In this document: piece after piece, positions 9,500 to 20,586 of the stretch
Position numbering within the stretch: the stretch's first letter is position 1
How the letters are laid out: every line of letters starts with the position of its first letter
Source: Pyrenula massariospora
Lineage: Eukaryota > Ascomycota > Eurotiomycetes > Pyrenulales > Pyrenulaceae
Reading direction: 5' to 3'
DNA: 64,000 nucleotides
Assembly (NCBI GenBank): GCA_021030905.1
Contig: JAGFMI010000025.1
Location: 62,001-126,000, forward strand
The notes under the pieces: generated by a model
What the model saw: the letters and a program-made list of their open reading frames with translations, nothing else
Database searches by the model: none
Told to the model about the DNA's origin: nothing
Made by a program: the position numbers and the translations under genes

Positions 9500-11694
9500 T
9501 CAGTCAACAAGATGCTTTTTATCCGCCCAGCTCGGCACAACATTCCTACAAACTCCCTCGTAATCCTTGAAAAGATTACCCTCGACTTTATCGGTAGTCC
9601 AGAACATGGTCCACTCTGTTTCGGGTAGTTTCCACGTTCCTCTGGCCCTTTCGAAGTACCATTTATTCACAGGATTGTTCCTCCTGCTTCGCCAGCAAAC
9701 TCCGTCTGGAAAGCAACCGCGGACCATAGCGTTGAACAATATGTCCGCCACACCTCCGGCGCCTTGACTTCTTTTGAGGACCGCAAATTTGTCAAGATAA
9801 GGGACAAGACGTGAAACATTCGCCGGGCTGCCGTCATCTGGAACGCCCGGTGGCGTCTCCCAGGTTAGCAGCGCACCACCTTCGTACTCACCCGCAATGA
9901 TGAGCCCAGCAATGCGATCATTGACACGTTTGAGATAATGATCAACGTCCAATTTTCGATCAAAGGAATCTTCAATCAAATGAACAAGCCGGGGAAGGTC
10001 AATAGATGGGTCATTCAGAGATATGCGTGGCTGACCGTAGTTGTCGGGGACCCATGGCGCCTTTCGAGGATCGGGGAGGATCGTGAGAGGCATACCTCGC
10101 TTAACGAATGTCGAGGTGGCTGTCACTGGCGGTTCATTAGAATTAACGTTCGCTGTCAAGCGTCCGAGTGGAAGAGAAGAAGAGTGCGCAGGTTTGTCTG
10201 TTAACAGGTTGTGTATGAGTGGATTTTTCTGTCGTCGTGTTCCCACTCCTGATATCTGCAAAGAGCGCCCAGATTCTTTGCCCGAATTTCCAGCCTCCGT
10301 AGCTGTTGTGATTAGGGCAGAAGAAGAAGGAGGTAGTAGCGCCAGCGTATTCCGCAAAAGTATGATATTGTTGGTATGGTGCAAAGCCTTCCCAAAAGGT
10401 AAAGCAGTGGCATATTCTCCTATTGGTAACTTTCGGTCTTGTGGTGGTAGCTTGAGAGCCCGCCTCATACCTTCATCGCTAATTGAATTCGTGAGGTCTT
10501 TGAGAATATCATCGAATTCTTGTTCCAAGTTGATGAAAACGTGGGCATTTCCAGATTTATCAAGCTTAGGAATTCCACCACATGGATCCAGTAGGATCAG
10601 CCTATCAAGGGAAACCTGTTTTTGAAGGCTCTTGATATGGTCTCTCACGACTTGCGGATTGTCCGTAGGAGAAGATGCAAAGTTCAGCCCTGCGAGCTCC
10701 CTTGACAGAGAGATCATTGCAGTATCTGCAAGAACCAATTCAATCCTTGTACTCTCCTGGTTGAAAGCGACTGGTGGAACGATAATGATATGACCCTGCC
10801 TCATGGGCCGCAGTAAGCTTTCTCGCGAAAGAATCCGAACATCGCGTTGGTCGGAAGACACGCCGAAGATATTGTCAATTCGCCGAGCACTAGCTCCAGC
10901 TTCTTCGAGCGCTTTGGTGACTCTATTGATCTGATCGTCAAGGAGTTTACGCCAAGTTATAGGATTCTCGCCTGTCTTGATGTTGAGGTCCACGACAATG
11001 CACGACACCATGCCTAGTTGTGACAGCTGGGCCAGTGTTTGGCCGATACCATTGATCGTATCGTGATCGAGGTTCTGAGGACTGAGCAGTTTGACCAATG
11101 CGATATGGACCGTTACATTATCGGGTTCAGCAATCTGCTGTAGCTCTGGATGGCGGTCAAATACCGGGCTCTGATCTACTGCTCTGGTATGCGCGAAAAA
11201 GTTCCCAAGATTAACCCCTGGTTTCGCTTCCCAGTAGTGGTCATGATCTTTTTGAATTGGCTTCCGTCCTACTTTTCCAGGTACACTTTGATGAGATGCC
11301 TTCAGCCGCGACAGATAGGCTTTTGCGTCTCGCTTGGTAGCGGCGGAGTTCAGCAAGTTGAGGTAAAACTCCTGCCGTTTCCGTGAGTATATATATCCAA
11401 AATTAGGAAGAGTAGTATCAACCTTATTCGCAAGTTTCTCCTTTGCTTTCTGCGCTAGCTGACCCTGAGTGATATCTGATCGTCCATCTGAATGTCTGGT
11501 TTCTTTTCTACCAGAAGCTAGCCGTAGTTGTCGGGCACCGTGCCTGTATGGCTTGGATCGGGCTGTTAGGCTGGGCCACCGATCATGATTCTGACAGCGT
11601 TAGAGTTGTTGGTAATGGGCAGCTTATTGTCCTTACCGTCCATTGGAAATTTGGGCGAGGCGAGAACCATGTCGCCCTTGGGCTCATGTTTCAT
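9500..11694 (-). CDS. arg2: N-acetylglutamate synthase (mitochondrial)
   Basis: Predicted exons 11694-11637 and 11562-9500; 706 residues, the normal length for fungal acetylglutamate synthase (yeast Arg2, Neurospora ARG-14). The enzyme acetylates glutamate with acetyl-CoA, the first step of ornithine and arginine synthesis in mitochondria. The body from residue 89 (LNSAATKRDAKAYL) to the stop is unambiguous. It comprises an amino-acid-kinase-like domain and a C-terminal GNAT-type acetyltransferase with the conserved KFAVLKRSQGAGGVAD and WRSRRNNPVNKWYFERARG. Upstream the frame continues through an Arg-rich, acid-poor stretch that fits a mitochondrial presequence, but it lacks an ATG. A 74-nt intron (11636-11563, GTAAGG donor) joining to ATG 11694 or 11670 restores a start. 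That first exon is my least certain splice. Confidence 0.85.
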
Positions 11695-12096
11695 CGCGGG
11701 CAAACAGTGAAGGTGGATAGCACGGAAACGAATGCATTTGGGTCTTGTAAGATGAATTGAACTTTCAGAGGAACACTCGAACAAGGGTTGAATTTTTCAA
11801 TTGGCACAAGCATGACTCATGTGAGTGGATGAATTTTTTTGACCCTTAAAAAAAAGTCATTCTGCACTCGAAGATCGTGCGTGAGTCGTCACAGGGCGCC
11901 AGGCCCTGAACGCCGATACCGCAGCTTCCCCGCCTTCCAGCTCAGGGGTCGACAGGAGCGGAGAGGAACTCGGTCGCTAGCATAGGGTATTAGATATCAC
12001 ACGTACACGCCAGGCTGGAATCAATCCTCCTCGCAAGCTCTCTTTACAATCTCTCGGTGGCAATCCACATTCCAAAGAGTATACTTCTCCTCCCCT
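11695..12096. other. Intergenic region upstream of arg2
   Basis: This 402-base gap lies between arg2 and the SDR gene, both minus. It holds the arg2 promoter and the SDR 3' end. I see T- and A-runs near 11830-11860 but no gene. Confidence 0.45.
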
Positions 12097-13068
12097 TCAT
12101 GCATACTGCTTGACCTGCTCATCACTCCACTCCCAAAACTTCCTCGCCACCCCCGTCCCACCCTCGCCTTCCGCCTTCCCCGAAGCCACCACATCCTTTC
12201 TCATGTCCCCGAATCTGCCCCAGGGAATGATCCATGCTCCTGTCTTCTCCATTCCGGCCTCAGGTGACAGTCCTGCAAACAATTCCGTATAAGCACCGTG
12301 GATCGGCGTGTACAAGATCATGTTGAGGATTGGCCGCACCAGACCAGGCACGTGTCTCTGCAACTCGCTCTTCAAGTTTCCCGGGTTCAAGCCGTTGCTC
12401 ACAATTCCATCCTCACGGTGGCGTCTCGCATACTCTATGGCGTGTAGGTAATTTCCCGCTTTGCTGACCGAGTATTTCTCCCCCGCGCTTTTGTCCCTCT
12501 TGTAATCAAGATTGTCCATCTCGACGCCGCCCTTGGGAGACCCAAGGAAGGCGGCCGAGGATGATACCCAGACCACTCGAACGGTTCCCGCAGGGCTCTT
12601 TCTGGCGGTTTCCACGATGCGTGGCGTCAGCAGTTCCGTGAACAAGAAATGCCCAAGATCGTTCGTGCCAAGTTGCAATTCATACCCTTGCTTGGTCTTC
12701 GATCCCTGAGGAGGAATCATGACGCCTGCGTTGTTGAAGAGGACATCAAGTCGGTCTTCTTTGCCCAGGAACTCCGCCGCTGATTTCTTGATGGTGGTCA
12801 GGTCGGCGAGGTCGAGATGGAGCGGAATCAGCTCTCCCTTGGACTCCTTGACGCTGGACTTGATCGAACCGATGGCTTTCTTGATCTTTTCTTCCGACCT
12901 GGCGGCCAAGTAGACCTTGGCATTGTGAGAGTAAAGAATTTGGGCCAGTTCTTTCCCCACCCCTGATGAGCTGCCGGTCACCAGGAAGACTTTGCCTTTC
13001 TGGTCTCCAATGCTGTTTTCCGTGAACTTGGGCTTGGGTGGAAAAGATTGGCTGATGAAATTCCCCAT
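12097..13068 (-). CDS. Short-chain dehydrogenase/reductase
   Basis: Single-exon protein of 323 residues, the usual SDR length. It shows the Rossmann motif TGSSSGVG (31-38), NNAGV, the catalytic serine in VWVSSSAAF and the catalytic pair in YSVSK. An NAD(P)-dependent oxidoreductase is certain; the substrate is not. Overall it resembles the fungal retinol-dehydrogenase/WW-domain-oxidoreductase-like SDRs that flank many biosynthetic and detoxification loci. There is no signal peptide or membrane helix; the MGNFIS N-terminus could in principle be N-myristoylated (M-G-x3-S). It is followed on the same strand by arg2. Confidence 0.9.
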   Translation of the reverse strand: MGNFISQSFPPKPKFTENSIGDQKGKVFLVTGSSSGVGKELAQILYSHNAKVYLAARSEEKIKKAIGSIKSSVKESKGELIPLHLDLADLTTIKKSAAEFLGKEDRLDVLFNNAGVMIPPQGSKTKQGYELQLGTNDLGHFLFTELLTPRIVETARKSPAGTVRVVWVSSSAAFLGSPKGGVEMDNLDYKRDKSAGEKYSVSKAGNYLHAIEYARRHREDGIVSNGLNPGNLKSELQRHVPGLVRPILNMILYTPIHGAYTELFAGLSPEAGMEKTGAWIIPWGRFGDMRKDVVASGKAEGEGGTGVARKFWEWSDEQVKQYA

Positions 13069-13675
13069 TTTCCTCCGGCACTAGAAAGCTATACCAATTC
13101 TAATGATCTTTCAAGCTCGCAGGCTTTGCTACTCGTAGTCCTTGACCTCACCACCACGCTGAAACCGCTCGGTTGCACGATGATCCGTTCCGGCCAATGT
13201 TGATATTTACAGCTCTGGAATGCAAATCGGTCGTCTCAATCACGCGGTGAAAAACAAATGGAGAAGAAGCTGCTTTGGTGTTCGATGATGTTGGTGTCTG
13301 TTTAAGTCTTGCACAATAGTTAAGGCGACTATCGTGAAACGCGTCCATCATATCCCGCACCGCCACCAAAACGGCCGAAAGTGACCCGGACCGGGACAAC
13401 TGCCTCGGAGATACGTAACGTCCACGAGGCGCGCATATGAAAAGGGCTTCACTATCCCTTCACTACTAACCGCTAAAATGATTAGTAGAGATCTTATGCC
13501 TAACCTTGCTTCCCAACAGGATATCTCGGAAATCGTACCTTCGCTCAGAGATTGCACAGTACAGCGACTCTAGTTAGCCCAGCTTCGTTCTTCGACGTTT
13601 CTTCCAGCTTTGTCTAAAAGGGCCACGACATATTATCTGCATTCAATCACCCCTAATCTTTCTCTATTTACCTGT
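13069..13675. other. Intergenic region upstream of the SDR gene
   Basis: The 607 bases between the SDR start and the stop of the dehydrogenase upstream contain only short frames. It presumably holds the SDR promoter. No RNA gene or repeat is recognised. Confidence 0.45.
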
Positions 13676-14799
13676 TCAGTCCAGATTCTCAAACTTCAAT
13701 CCACTCTTTTCCCTCTTTGCCCCATAGATCCCCGCAATGTCCCCCTTACTTCCCATATGCTTCTGCACGCCTTCTAAAAAGCCATCCGCAACCCTAACCT
13801 GTTCAAACGATGTTCCCGCCCTCTCCGCCAGGTCCTGCGCATGCCTTGCATCCTTTCTCGCCAAGTCTACGCCAAACAGCGGCTCGTCCCGCTTATAGTA
13901 ATCTCCGGATCGCAGCCGGTTCGAGTAGGCGGTATATGGCCCCGGAAACATGGTTTCGACAAATTGATGCATGGCATCGGTCCCTAGGCCCGACTTCTCG
14001 GCTACGACGTGGCCCTCGGAGAGAGATGTGACCATGGCGAGGATGAAGGTGTTGCCGATAATTTTGAGCTGCGTAGCGGCGCTGGGCGGCTTACCGCTGT
14101 AGTCGATGTTGGCGCGGCCCATGACCCCGGCGCAGTATGGTTTGACGAGCTCAACTTGATCCGCGGGGCCGGCGAGCACACACACCAATTGGCCGGCATC
14201 TGGCAGCAGGTATGTCAATAGGGAAAAATGAGCGGGTTGAGAGGCTATGAAGAAGTCGAAAACAAAGTCAAGAAGGAAAGAAATGCTTACCAGCCATAGC
14301 AGGGGCGCCGAAGACAGGACACGCTACAAAGGATGCACCTTGGGCTTCAAGAGCTTTTGAGAGCATGGATGTCGTATCCGGATGGATGGTTGAGCAGTCG
14401 ACGAAAAGTTTTCCTTTGACAGAGGCCGAGGAGACGGCTGTTTCAACCGTAGCCTTGACGGTAGGATCGTCGCCCAGGCAAATAAAGATAATGTCGGATC
14501 TGGAGACTGCATCTTCTATGCTCGGTGAGACTGTGCTGTGACCGAGTGACTGGGAGAGTGTATCGGCTCGAGCCTTGGTGCGATTGTAGAGGATGAGAGG
14601 CGTTGGCAAGTTTCCCTTCTGAATTAAATTCTTCACCATCCCCCGCCCCATATTACCAAGGCCAATCTTTTGAGACCGTTTACATTAGCACCAGGAACAT
14701 AAGATTTACGTGAAATATCGGCAAAAAGAGAACTGTAGTGTAGAAATGCGAGGAGATTCCTCCAAGGGGCATACTTACCCAGGCAAGCTGAGGAGCCAT
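13676..14799 (-). CDS. 3-hydroxyisobutyrate dehydrogenase-like enzyme
   Basis: Three exons: 14799-14779, 14666-14291 and 14199-13676; 306 residues. The first exon encodes only seven residues and then joins directly to the Rossmann motif IGLGNMGRG (8-16, GxGxxG). The 112-nt intron 1 has a TGCTAAT branch point; intron 2 is 91 nt. The protein is a beta-hydroxyacid dehydrogenase of the 6-phosphogluconate/3-hydroxyisobutyrate family. It keeps CPVFGAPAMADAGQL at the substrate loop and the catalytic lysine region LKIIGNTF (K-x3-N). It probably oxidises a small 3-hydroxyacid or reduces a semialdehyde with NAD(P). A conserved N-terminal mitochondrial presequence is not apparent, so a cytosolic glyoxylate/succinate-semialdehyde reductase-like role is also possible. 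Confidence 0.88.
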
Positions 14800-16956
14800 G
14801 GCTGATTGAGGGCTGATATTGAATGATTGGTTGGCTTCTAGGGGAAATTCCTAATCTAGGGGAAATTCTGCGGACGGGTGCAATGAAAGGAAAATGTCTA
14901 GCGTATACGTGGCGTCGAAAGACATGCGCTCCGAGACAAAGTTCAGCAAAGTTCTTGAAGCTGGATCAAAGCAATTCCTACGATGACGTCTTTCCTCGCA
15001 GTGCCGAACGGGGGTTTGCGGAGTAATGTGGGAGGCACTCATGTCCCTTCGACGATGGATCGAGAATAATGATCAAGTCGATGTCGGATAGCTGCCTTCA
15101 AGGCATTTTCATTATCATCATTATAATATCAAATTCTCACAGAGTGAATAAAACCATGTCGAAGTAGTTTTACTGATTAACCCGGCGCCATGTAAGTCCA
15201 GTTGGAACATTTACAGCATAGTAGACGACGAGGATAGAAAAATTGAGCCCTTAATTCCAGTGCGGACTTGAATGAAGCTTCGGCTATTTACCTGACAAAA
15301 TGTTTGAGGCTATAGTATTGCCACACTTCACGGTGTCAAGCTCGATGATCCTAAACTGCTCGAAGAGCTAGCTGGGCTGGCATGATACTTATCTGAGCCA
15401 CCGGCGTCAAGGACACGGTCCGCTATGAATTATTCAAGAAGGCCACAGCGAAGAATAAGACAATGTTGATACGTGTCAGACCCATTGAGGTTGAGCATCA
15501 CAGCCTATCGACCGATGAAGCTGAGGCCGAGAGCTAACCAAAAGTCCACAGGGACAATCATTTTTGCCGCGAGCCGAGCACAACCGCTGGCAGGCTCTAA
15601 GTTAGTGACCAAACGTAAACTTTTTCCTTGTATTTACCAGAACATATTCCGTCGGTATCCGAAAGCGGCATCAAAAAGCAAATTCAGCGGCCATAGGCAA
15701 ACAATTGAGTGAGGCAACTAATTTCACCTTCCAATAGGAAAATTCAAAGCTGAAAGGCAGCGTGCTTAAGATGAAGAGCATAGGAAGCTCTGACTTCCGG
15801 CTATGACCGGTACAACGCGGGTTCGTAAAACAGACGATCAATTGGATACTGCACAGCTCATGCTTCATGTGATGCTTTTGACAGTCCCAAGGCAGAAAGC
15901 AAACGAGTGGTGGACGGTACACAGAGGTTTTGTTGTGGACAATTTGCTTATCCAACACCTTGGTAGGAGATAGAGAAGGCTTCCTGAAGAGAAGAGGCGA
16001 TCTTCTTAGCAAGGCTCTGAACATCTGTTGCTACCTCATGGGGGCAAAATGCCGAAGACTGGATCTTAGCCATGGAACAATATCTGATCGCATGTAGTGG
16101 TGGTGCAGATGCTGAATACATTCTGTACGTTGCGGCCCGACACAGCGCATGCAGAATCGACGAAAACGGGGAAATGTATGCATTGGACAAATTTTTCAAG
16201 TTGATGTTCAAGGCAGACTCATAGTGGAAACTAATCGCTTTAACTGTTTTGGTGTGTCTGCCTTACTCCATCTAATGGTGATGGCGCGTGTCGGACATGA
16301 CGCTGAGGCCTCAGAAATATTTGCTAACCAATTTTGCAAAATCAACACGTGCATATTGGGTAGGCGCCGTCGATATCCGTGATGGCACAGACATCCATCA
16401 GCTGTTCCTGGCGGAGTCCTATTCTAGCAAGGCTTCCATCATCACGATGCCAACGAAGCCCTTCGAGTGGCAGGGCGAAGGAGGGGCGAAACTTTGAAGC
16501 CTCATCTGGAAGCGCCCAGCCCACGGCCGCAGGTCGCATGCATAATCACATGAGCTCATCAAAGAATGAGCTCATCAACTTATCAAGAAGGTGTCAATTG
16601 GCTTATTGGGACCAGTAATCGGCGTTGTCAAAAGGACCCGCGTGGGACCGGTTGCCTAAAAGAGGCTCTGGGCGGTTTGCCTGTGGTCGCCATGCCAAGA
16701 CAAGGCATTCGTCCTTCGTCCCGCTTGCAAGGCTCGCGAGAATCACCAGCGGCAATTGGGGTGGACCTCAAATACTAAGGCTAGATCGGCCTGCATGGTC
16801 ATACAAAAGGCGTATTAGAGCCTTCCCATTTCGATGCCTTTTCCGGGCCGCCATACTGCGGCATATTTGGAGGAATTGGCATGGCTTAAGAAGCTGTCAA
16901 GGAGCCTCCATTGAGGCCCTTGAAACCATTCGGTGTACGCAGAGATATCGACCAGG
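14800..16956. other. 2.2-kb intergenic region, no gene recognised
   Basis: Only short frames occur. The longest minus-strand frames (around 15.7-16.2 kb) start without a convincing gene structure or family. Composition is AT-rich around 15.1-15.3 kb. The final 300 bases probably form the leader and promoter of Clr5 gene 1. Confidence 0.45.
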
Positions 16957-18930
16957 ATGGAAGAACATCCGCCTCCCAGCGCTCAAGAATGGAATGGTCA
17001 TCGAGACTTGATCACAGACCTGTACGGCCGTCAGAGGTGGAAGTTGAAAAGGCTGCGTACCCATATGGAACAACAGCACCGTTTTTACGCAAAGTATGGC
17101 TATCCCGGCTCCGTTCAAGTAAAACCCTGTTCAAATGGAACACTAACGGTCAATCCTAGCGAGAGAATGTACAAAGGCAGATTCAAAAAATGGAGCATTC
17201 ATCGAAACAGCAAGCTAGCTGACATGGTGGCTATTGCGCGTGTCCTCCACGACCACGGCCTGGATGATAAAACTGGTAAGAAATGCCTCATTGAGAAAGA
17301 TGGAAAACCATTCGACATGACCAGATTCTGGAACTATCTCCGAAAGAAGAAGTGGAAATTGGATAACCTTCTACGGGAACCCTCAACTTCAACCTCGCGA
17401 ATTGTCTTGAAAGGGATTGGTACTACTAGACCATTGACACCGGACAGCCCAGGCTGGGATGATCAGTCGAGTCGCGGGGAGACCGATGGCCCTTCTCCTC
17501 TCTTTTCTGTTGAGATGTCACGGAAGAGTTCAAGTGCCACTGAGGCTGACGAAAGTCAGCAAGTCGATCCTGAGGCACCGCAGACTGGGCCCAACGGTCT
17601 CTTGGGCGACATCGCAGGATTTTATGAAGTGCAAGGTCGTCCACGGTATAGACAAGGTAGCACGTCATCTAGTGATACAACCGTCGTTGCTCCAGTGCCG
17701 CAGCGAGAGCTCACTATTGCATATCCATCGATACATCGGCTGCCCCCGGCCCAGGACATGTTCCAGAGAAGGACAACTTCGATAAGTCTAGAGATGGAAA
17801 GATTCATCTCATCGATGACAAACGATTTCAAAGACACGGCTGAGGCTTTTCCAAGTCAAATAGACATTTATAGGCAGATGTCTCTGTCACCCGCACGTCC
17901 AGTGGTCATCGACACCGCGCCGGTCAATGTGTCTTATGCTCAACCAAATATCGTAGATCATTCCGACCTCTGTTCGGCACGTTGGATTGCGAGATGCTTC
18001 CTGGCCAGTATTATGCTTAACCAAAACCAAGAAGAAGAAGCAGCACACGAGATCAAGAAGACATCGGTAATTTTTGAAGAACTTGTTCGAAGAGAAGATG
18101 ATGCTCTTCTGACGAGTATTTTTTTGGTCCATAGCGTCCTTGCCTGCCGTGACAGAGACAAATTAGCCGAAAAAATTCTCAAAGAGGCGTATTCTGCTGC
18201 TGTGCGTGCTTCACGCTCCAACGGGTCCGACAACGCTATAGCGCAGATTCTCGCTTGCATTGTCGATATGTACTTTAACGCAAATTCGAGGGCTGAACTA
18301 CCGGCTCCGACGGCGGAGACGAGCAACGATAGATTTCCAGCCTTTTCAGCGGCGTGCGAACAGCTTCGTAAAAAGTATGGGTACAAGCACCGACACTGTA
18401 TCACGGCGGAATATTGGTTTGCCTGGAGGCTTACCCAGGAGGAGAAATACCATGAAGAGGCACTTGCTAGACTCAAAGACCTTAGCGATATTGCCGAAGA
18501 AGTTTTGAAGGCAGATCACATTCAGACGACATCCATACTTGCAACTCAAGCTCGCGTACTTCTTGCCCTTCAGCGGCCTCGAGACGCAGTGAACACTATC
18601 GGTAAAGCGATTGACCGAGTTAAACGGCGGTTCGACATGCGACATCCATGGCGACTAGAAGCCAGAAGGCGTCAGGCGGTATTCTTGCAATCGATGAGTA
18701 AAGATCAACTCAATGAGATTAAGCCAGCTGAAGGGATTGAGGAAATTTTGTTTGAGGTCGCTGCTGGACGAAAAGCTGCCCTTGGACGCGACCATGACTT
18801 CACAAAAAGCAGTGTAATGAAATTGCGAAAATTCCTGGAAAAGGAGGATCAAATGGCACAGTTCCACGAATTAGAGGCGAAGCTTGAGCGCCTTCCGGAA
18901 TCGCTACCGATGGAGACAATCGGGTTCTAA
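16957..18930 (+). CDS. Clr5-domain protein 1
   Basis: Two exons: 16957-17093 and 17160-18930; 635 residues. The Clr5 domain (about residues 9-62) is a fungal N-terminal domain of unknown biochemistry, named after fission-yeast Clr5 and thought to act in DNA binding or chromatin. It shows EWNGHRDLITDLY, THMEQQHRFYA and then ERMYKGRFKKW. The 66-nt intron (17094-17159) has a GTATGG donor and an ideal CACTAAC branch point. It is a multiple of three with no stop, so the genomic frame reads straight through it. Splicing gives the canonical FYANERMYK. The rest is a Ser-rich linker (about 100-260) and an alpha-helical C-terminus resembling TPR-type repeats. The frame upstream of 16957 has no ATG. Confidence 0.85.
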   Translation: MEEHPPPSAQEWNGHRDLITDLYGRQRWKLKRLRTHMEQQHRFYAKYGYPGSVQVKPCSNGTLTVNPSERMYKGRFKKWSIHRNSKLADMVAIARVLHDHGLDDKTGKKCLIEKDGKPFDMTRFWNYLRKKKWKLDNLLREPSTSTSRIVLKGIGTTRPLTPDSPGWDDQSSRGETDGPSPLFSVEMSRKSSSATEADESQQVDPEAPQTGPNGLLGDIAGFYEVQGRPRYRQGSTSSSDTTVVAPVPQRELTIAYPSIHRLPPAQDMFQRRTTSISLEMERFISSMTNDFKDTAEAFPSQIDIYRQMSLSPARPVVIDTAPVNVSYAQPNIVDHSDLCSARWIARCFLASIMLNQNQEEEAAHEIKKTSVIFEELVRREDDALLTSIFLVHSVLACRDRDKLAEKILKEAYSAAVRASRSNGSDNAIAQILACIVDMYFNANSRAELPAPTAETSNDRFPAFSAACEQLRKKYGYKHRHCITAEYWFAWRLTQEEKYHEEALARLKDLSDIAEEVLKADHIQTTSILATQARVLLALQRPRDAVNTIGKAIDRVKRRFDMRHPWRLEARRRQAVFLQSMSKDQLNEIKPAEGIEEILFEVAAGRKAALGRDHDFTKSSVMKLRKFLEKEDQMAQFHELEAKLERLPESLPMETIGF

Positions 18931-19102
18931 AAGGCGGGGCGAGGTCAACTAGAAAATGGGAGAGACTCTGAGCTCTTTGGTGATACCGGGAGCCATTTGC
19001 GGATGGTGCAGCGTAGTCAAAAAGAGGTCATTCCAACCCTTTGGCCTTTATCTAAATGACGATCTCATCTGCGGGTGGAACTTGTAGGTATTGTCCAAAA
19101 TT

Positions 19103-20586
19103 CTATCCCCTGAAATATTCTCGAAATCCAGGAGTTTCGCCCCAAGGAGGATCCCTTCCACCCTCCTCATCTCTGGTAACATATCGGTTGGAAAACCCCG
19201 GCGTACTGGCCCAAGGAGGCTCCCGTCCTTGTCCTTTATCATCATCGTCATAAGACTTACTTAAACATCGATTGTCTGGATAGAGTGGTCCATGTGTATC
19301 TGACCTTGTATCTCGTACAGAATATCGGGGCCTCTCGCGGTGTGAGTCATTGCCCGGTCTTGGACCATAATGGTGATATCCTTCCTCATCGCTGTCTTCG
19401 TCTTCATCTGCATACTTCGAACGATCTCGTGATCTCGCTTCTCTAAACGTTTCTCGCTCTTCGGCATCTTCCCATTCTGCAAATTCTCTAATACGGCGGG
19501 ATTCATCGCTCTGTCTCGTACTCCTTCTCCTGACTGGTTCACGTGGATCCCGGACCACACGATCTCTTCCGGTATTAGAATCTATTTCATCGAACAATAC
19601 TCGGCGATCTCCAGGTCGTGACCCACGCTCATCATAGTATGATTTTGGTCGCTCGGCTCGGGGCTCTCGCCCATAGTCCGCTCTCGATCGGCTCCCGGAT
19701 TGGGTGTCCATGACCTCGGTATCTCTGTCCAATACGTGGTCACCTGTATATGGATTTCTTCGATACTGGGCTGAATAAGATCGGCGAAGCATGTCATCTC
19801 TTGTGGACGTATGACTTCCGTCGTCGGAGTCTCGTTTGCTACTCCGGTCACTCAGCTGTAACTCATCAAGCACCGGCAAGCCAGACTCGTCAGAGTATCT
19901 GTATCGTGTTTCATACAGCGTGCCTTGAGTGGACGATCGCGAGGATCCCTGTCTTGAGCCATAGCCTGAATCGGATCCCTCATCATCGATGAAGTAAGAC
20001 CCTCTTCCATAGGCCAGACCTGGCGAGTCAGTGTAAGAGTTTGTGAAAGTTGGCTTGGGTTTTCGGCTCTGCGCAAGACTTTGAGACAGCCTTACACCTT
20101 GTATGTTCTCGTACGGCGTGGACTGAGCGCGCTCACATCGTTCTGAGCCATATGAGCCTGCCGTACTGGCGGCCTGGTAGGAGCGATCCTGGACTGTGCT
20201 ACTGTGGGAACGATGTTCCTTTGGATAACGACGTTCAGTCGCTATTTCATATTCATCATCAATCGCTCGTTCAGCCTCTAAACGGGCCGAATCGGCCATT
20301 AAATCTTCAAGTTGGTGCTGATAAAGCCTCAGAATAGGGTAAGATACACGTGTCGAGACACCTGACCTTGTCCAGCAATTTGTTCGCTTTGATCAGAAAC
20401 CCCTCACGGCCCTGGAGCGGTCAATTGGAAGCTGTCATCACTATCGAAGCTGCCTACCCTATGTTGTGCCGGTCGAACTTCAGCATCTCCAACGTAGCTC
20501 GCTAGGTCCCTTTTCAGGACAGTGGAGCTGATGCCCTTTCGAGGTATGAAGAACTCTTCCTTGTACTTGCGCGAAGACTTCGGCAT
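19103..20586 (-). CDS. RfeG-like protein with Arg/Ser/Asp-rich tail
   Basis: Three exons: 20586-20458, 20411-20367 and 20317-19103; 462 residues. The N-terminus (EEFFIPRKGI ... YVGDAEVRPAQHR, then GREGFLIKANKLLD, then LEDLMADSARLEAERA) matches a fungal family often annotated as the putative transcription factor RfeG; function is unproven. Exon 2 is only 45 nt between introns of 46 and 49 nt, and exactly restores the family's GREGFLI segment. The remaining 370 residues are rich in Arg, Asp, Ser and Tyr and look disordered. The last 50 residues carry two copies of a PPW-x2-TPGF motif separated by about 20 residues. No DNA-binding domain of known type is visible. Confidence 0.8.

Noticed and set aside
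11566-11784. Upstream frame before arg2 as an arginine attenuator uORF
   Set aside because: The attenuator peptide belongs to carbamoyl-phosphate synthase small-subunit genes, not to N-acetylglutamate synthase, and the peptide here does not resemble it.
15671-16211. Two overlapping minus frames in the 14.8-17 kb gap
   Set aside because: No recognisable family, no convincing splice structure, and no ATG in good context.
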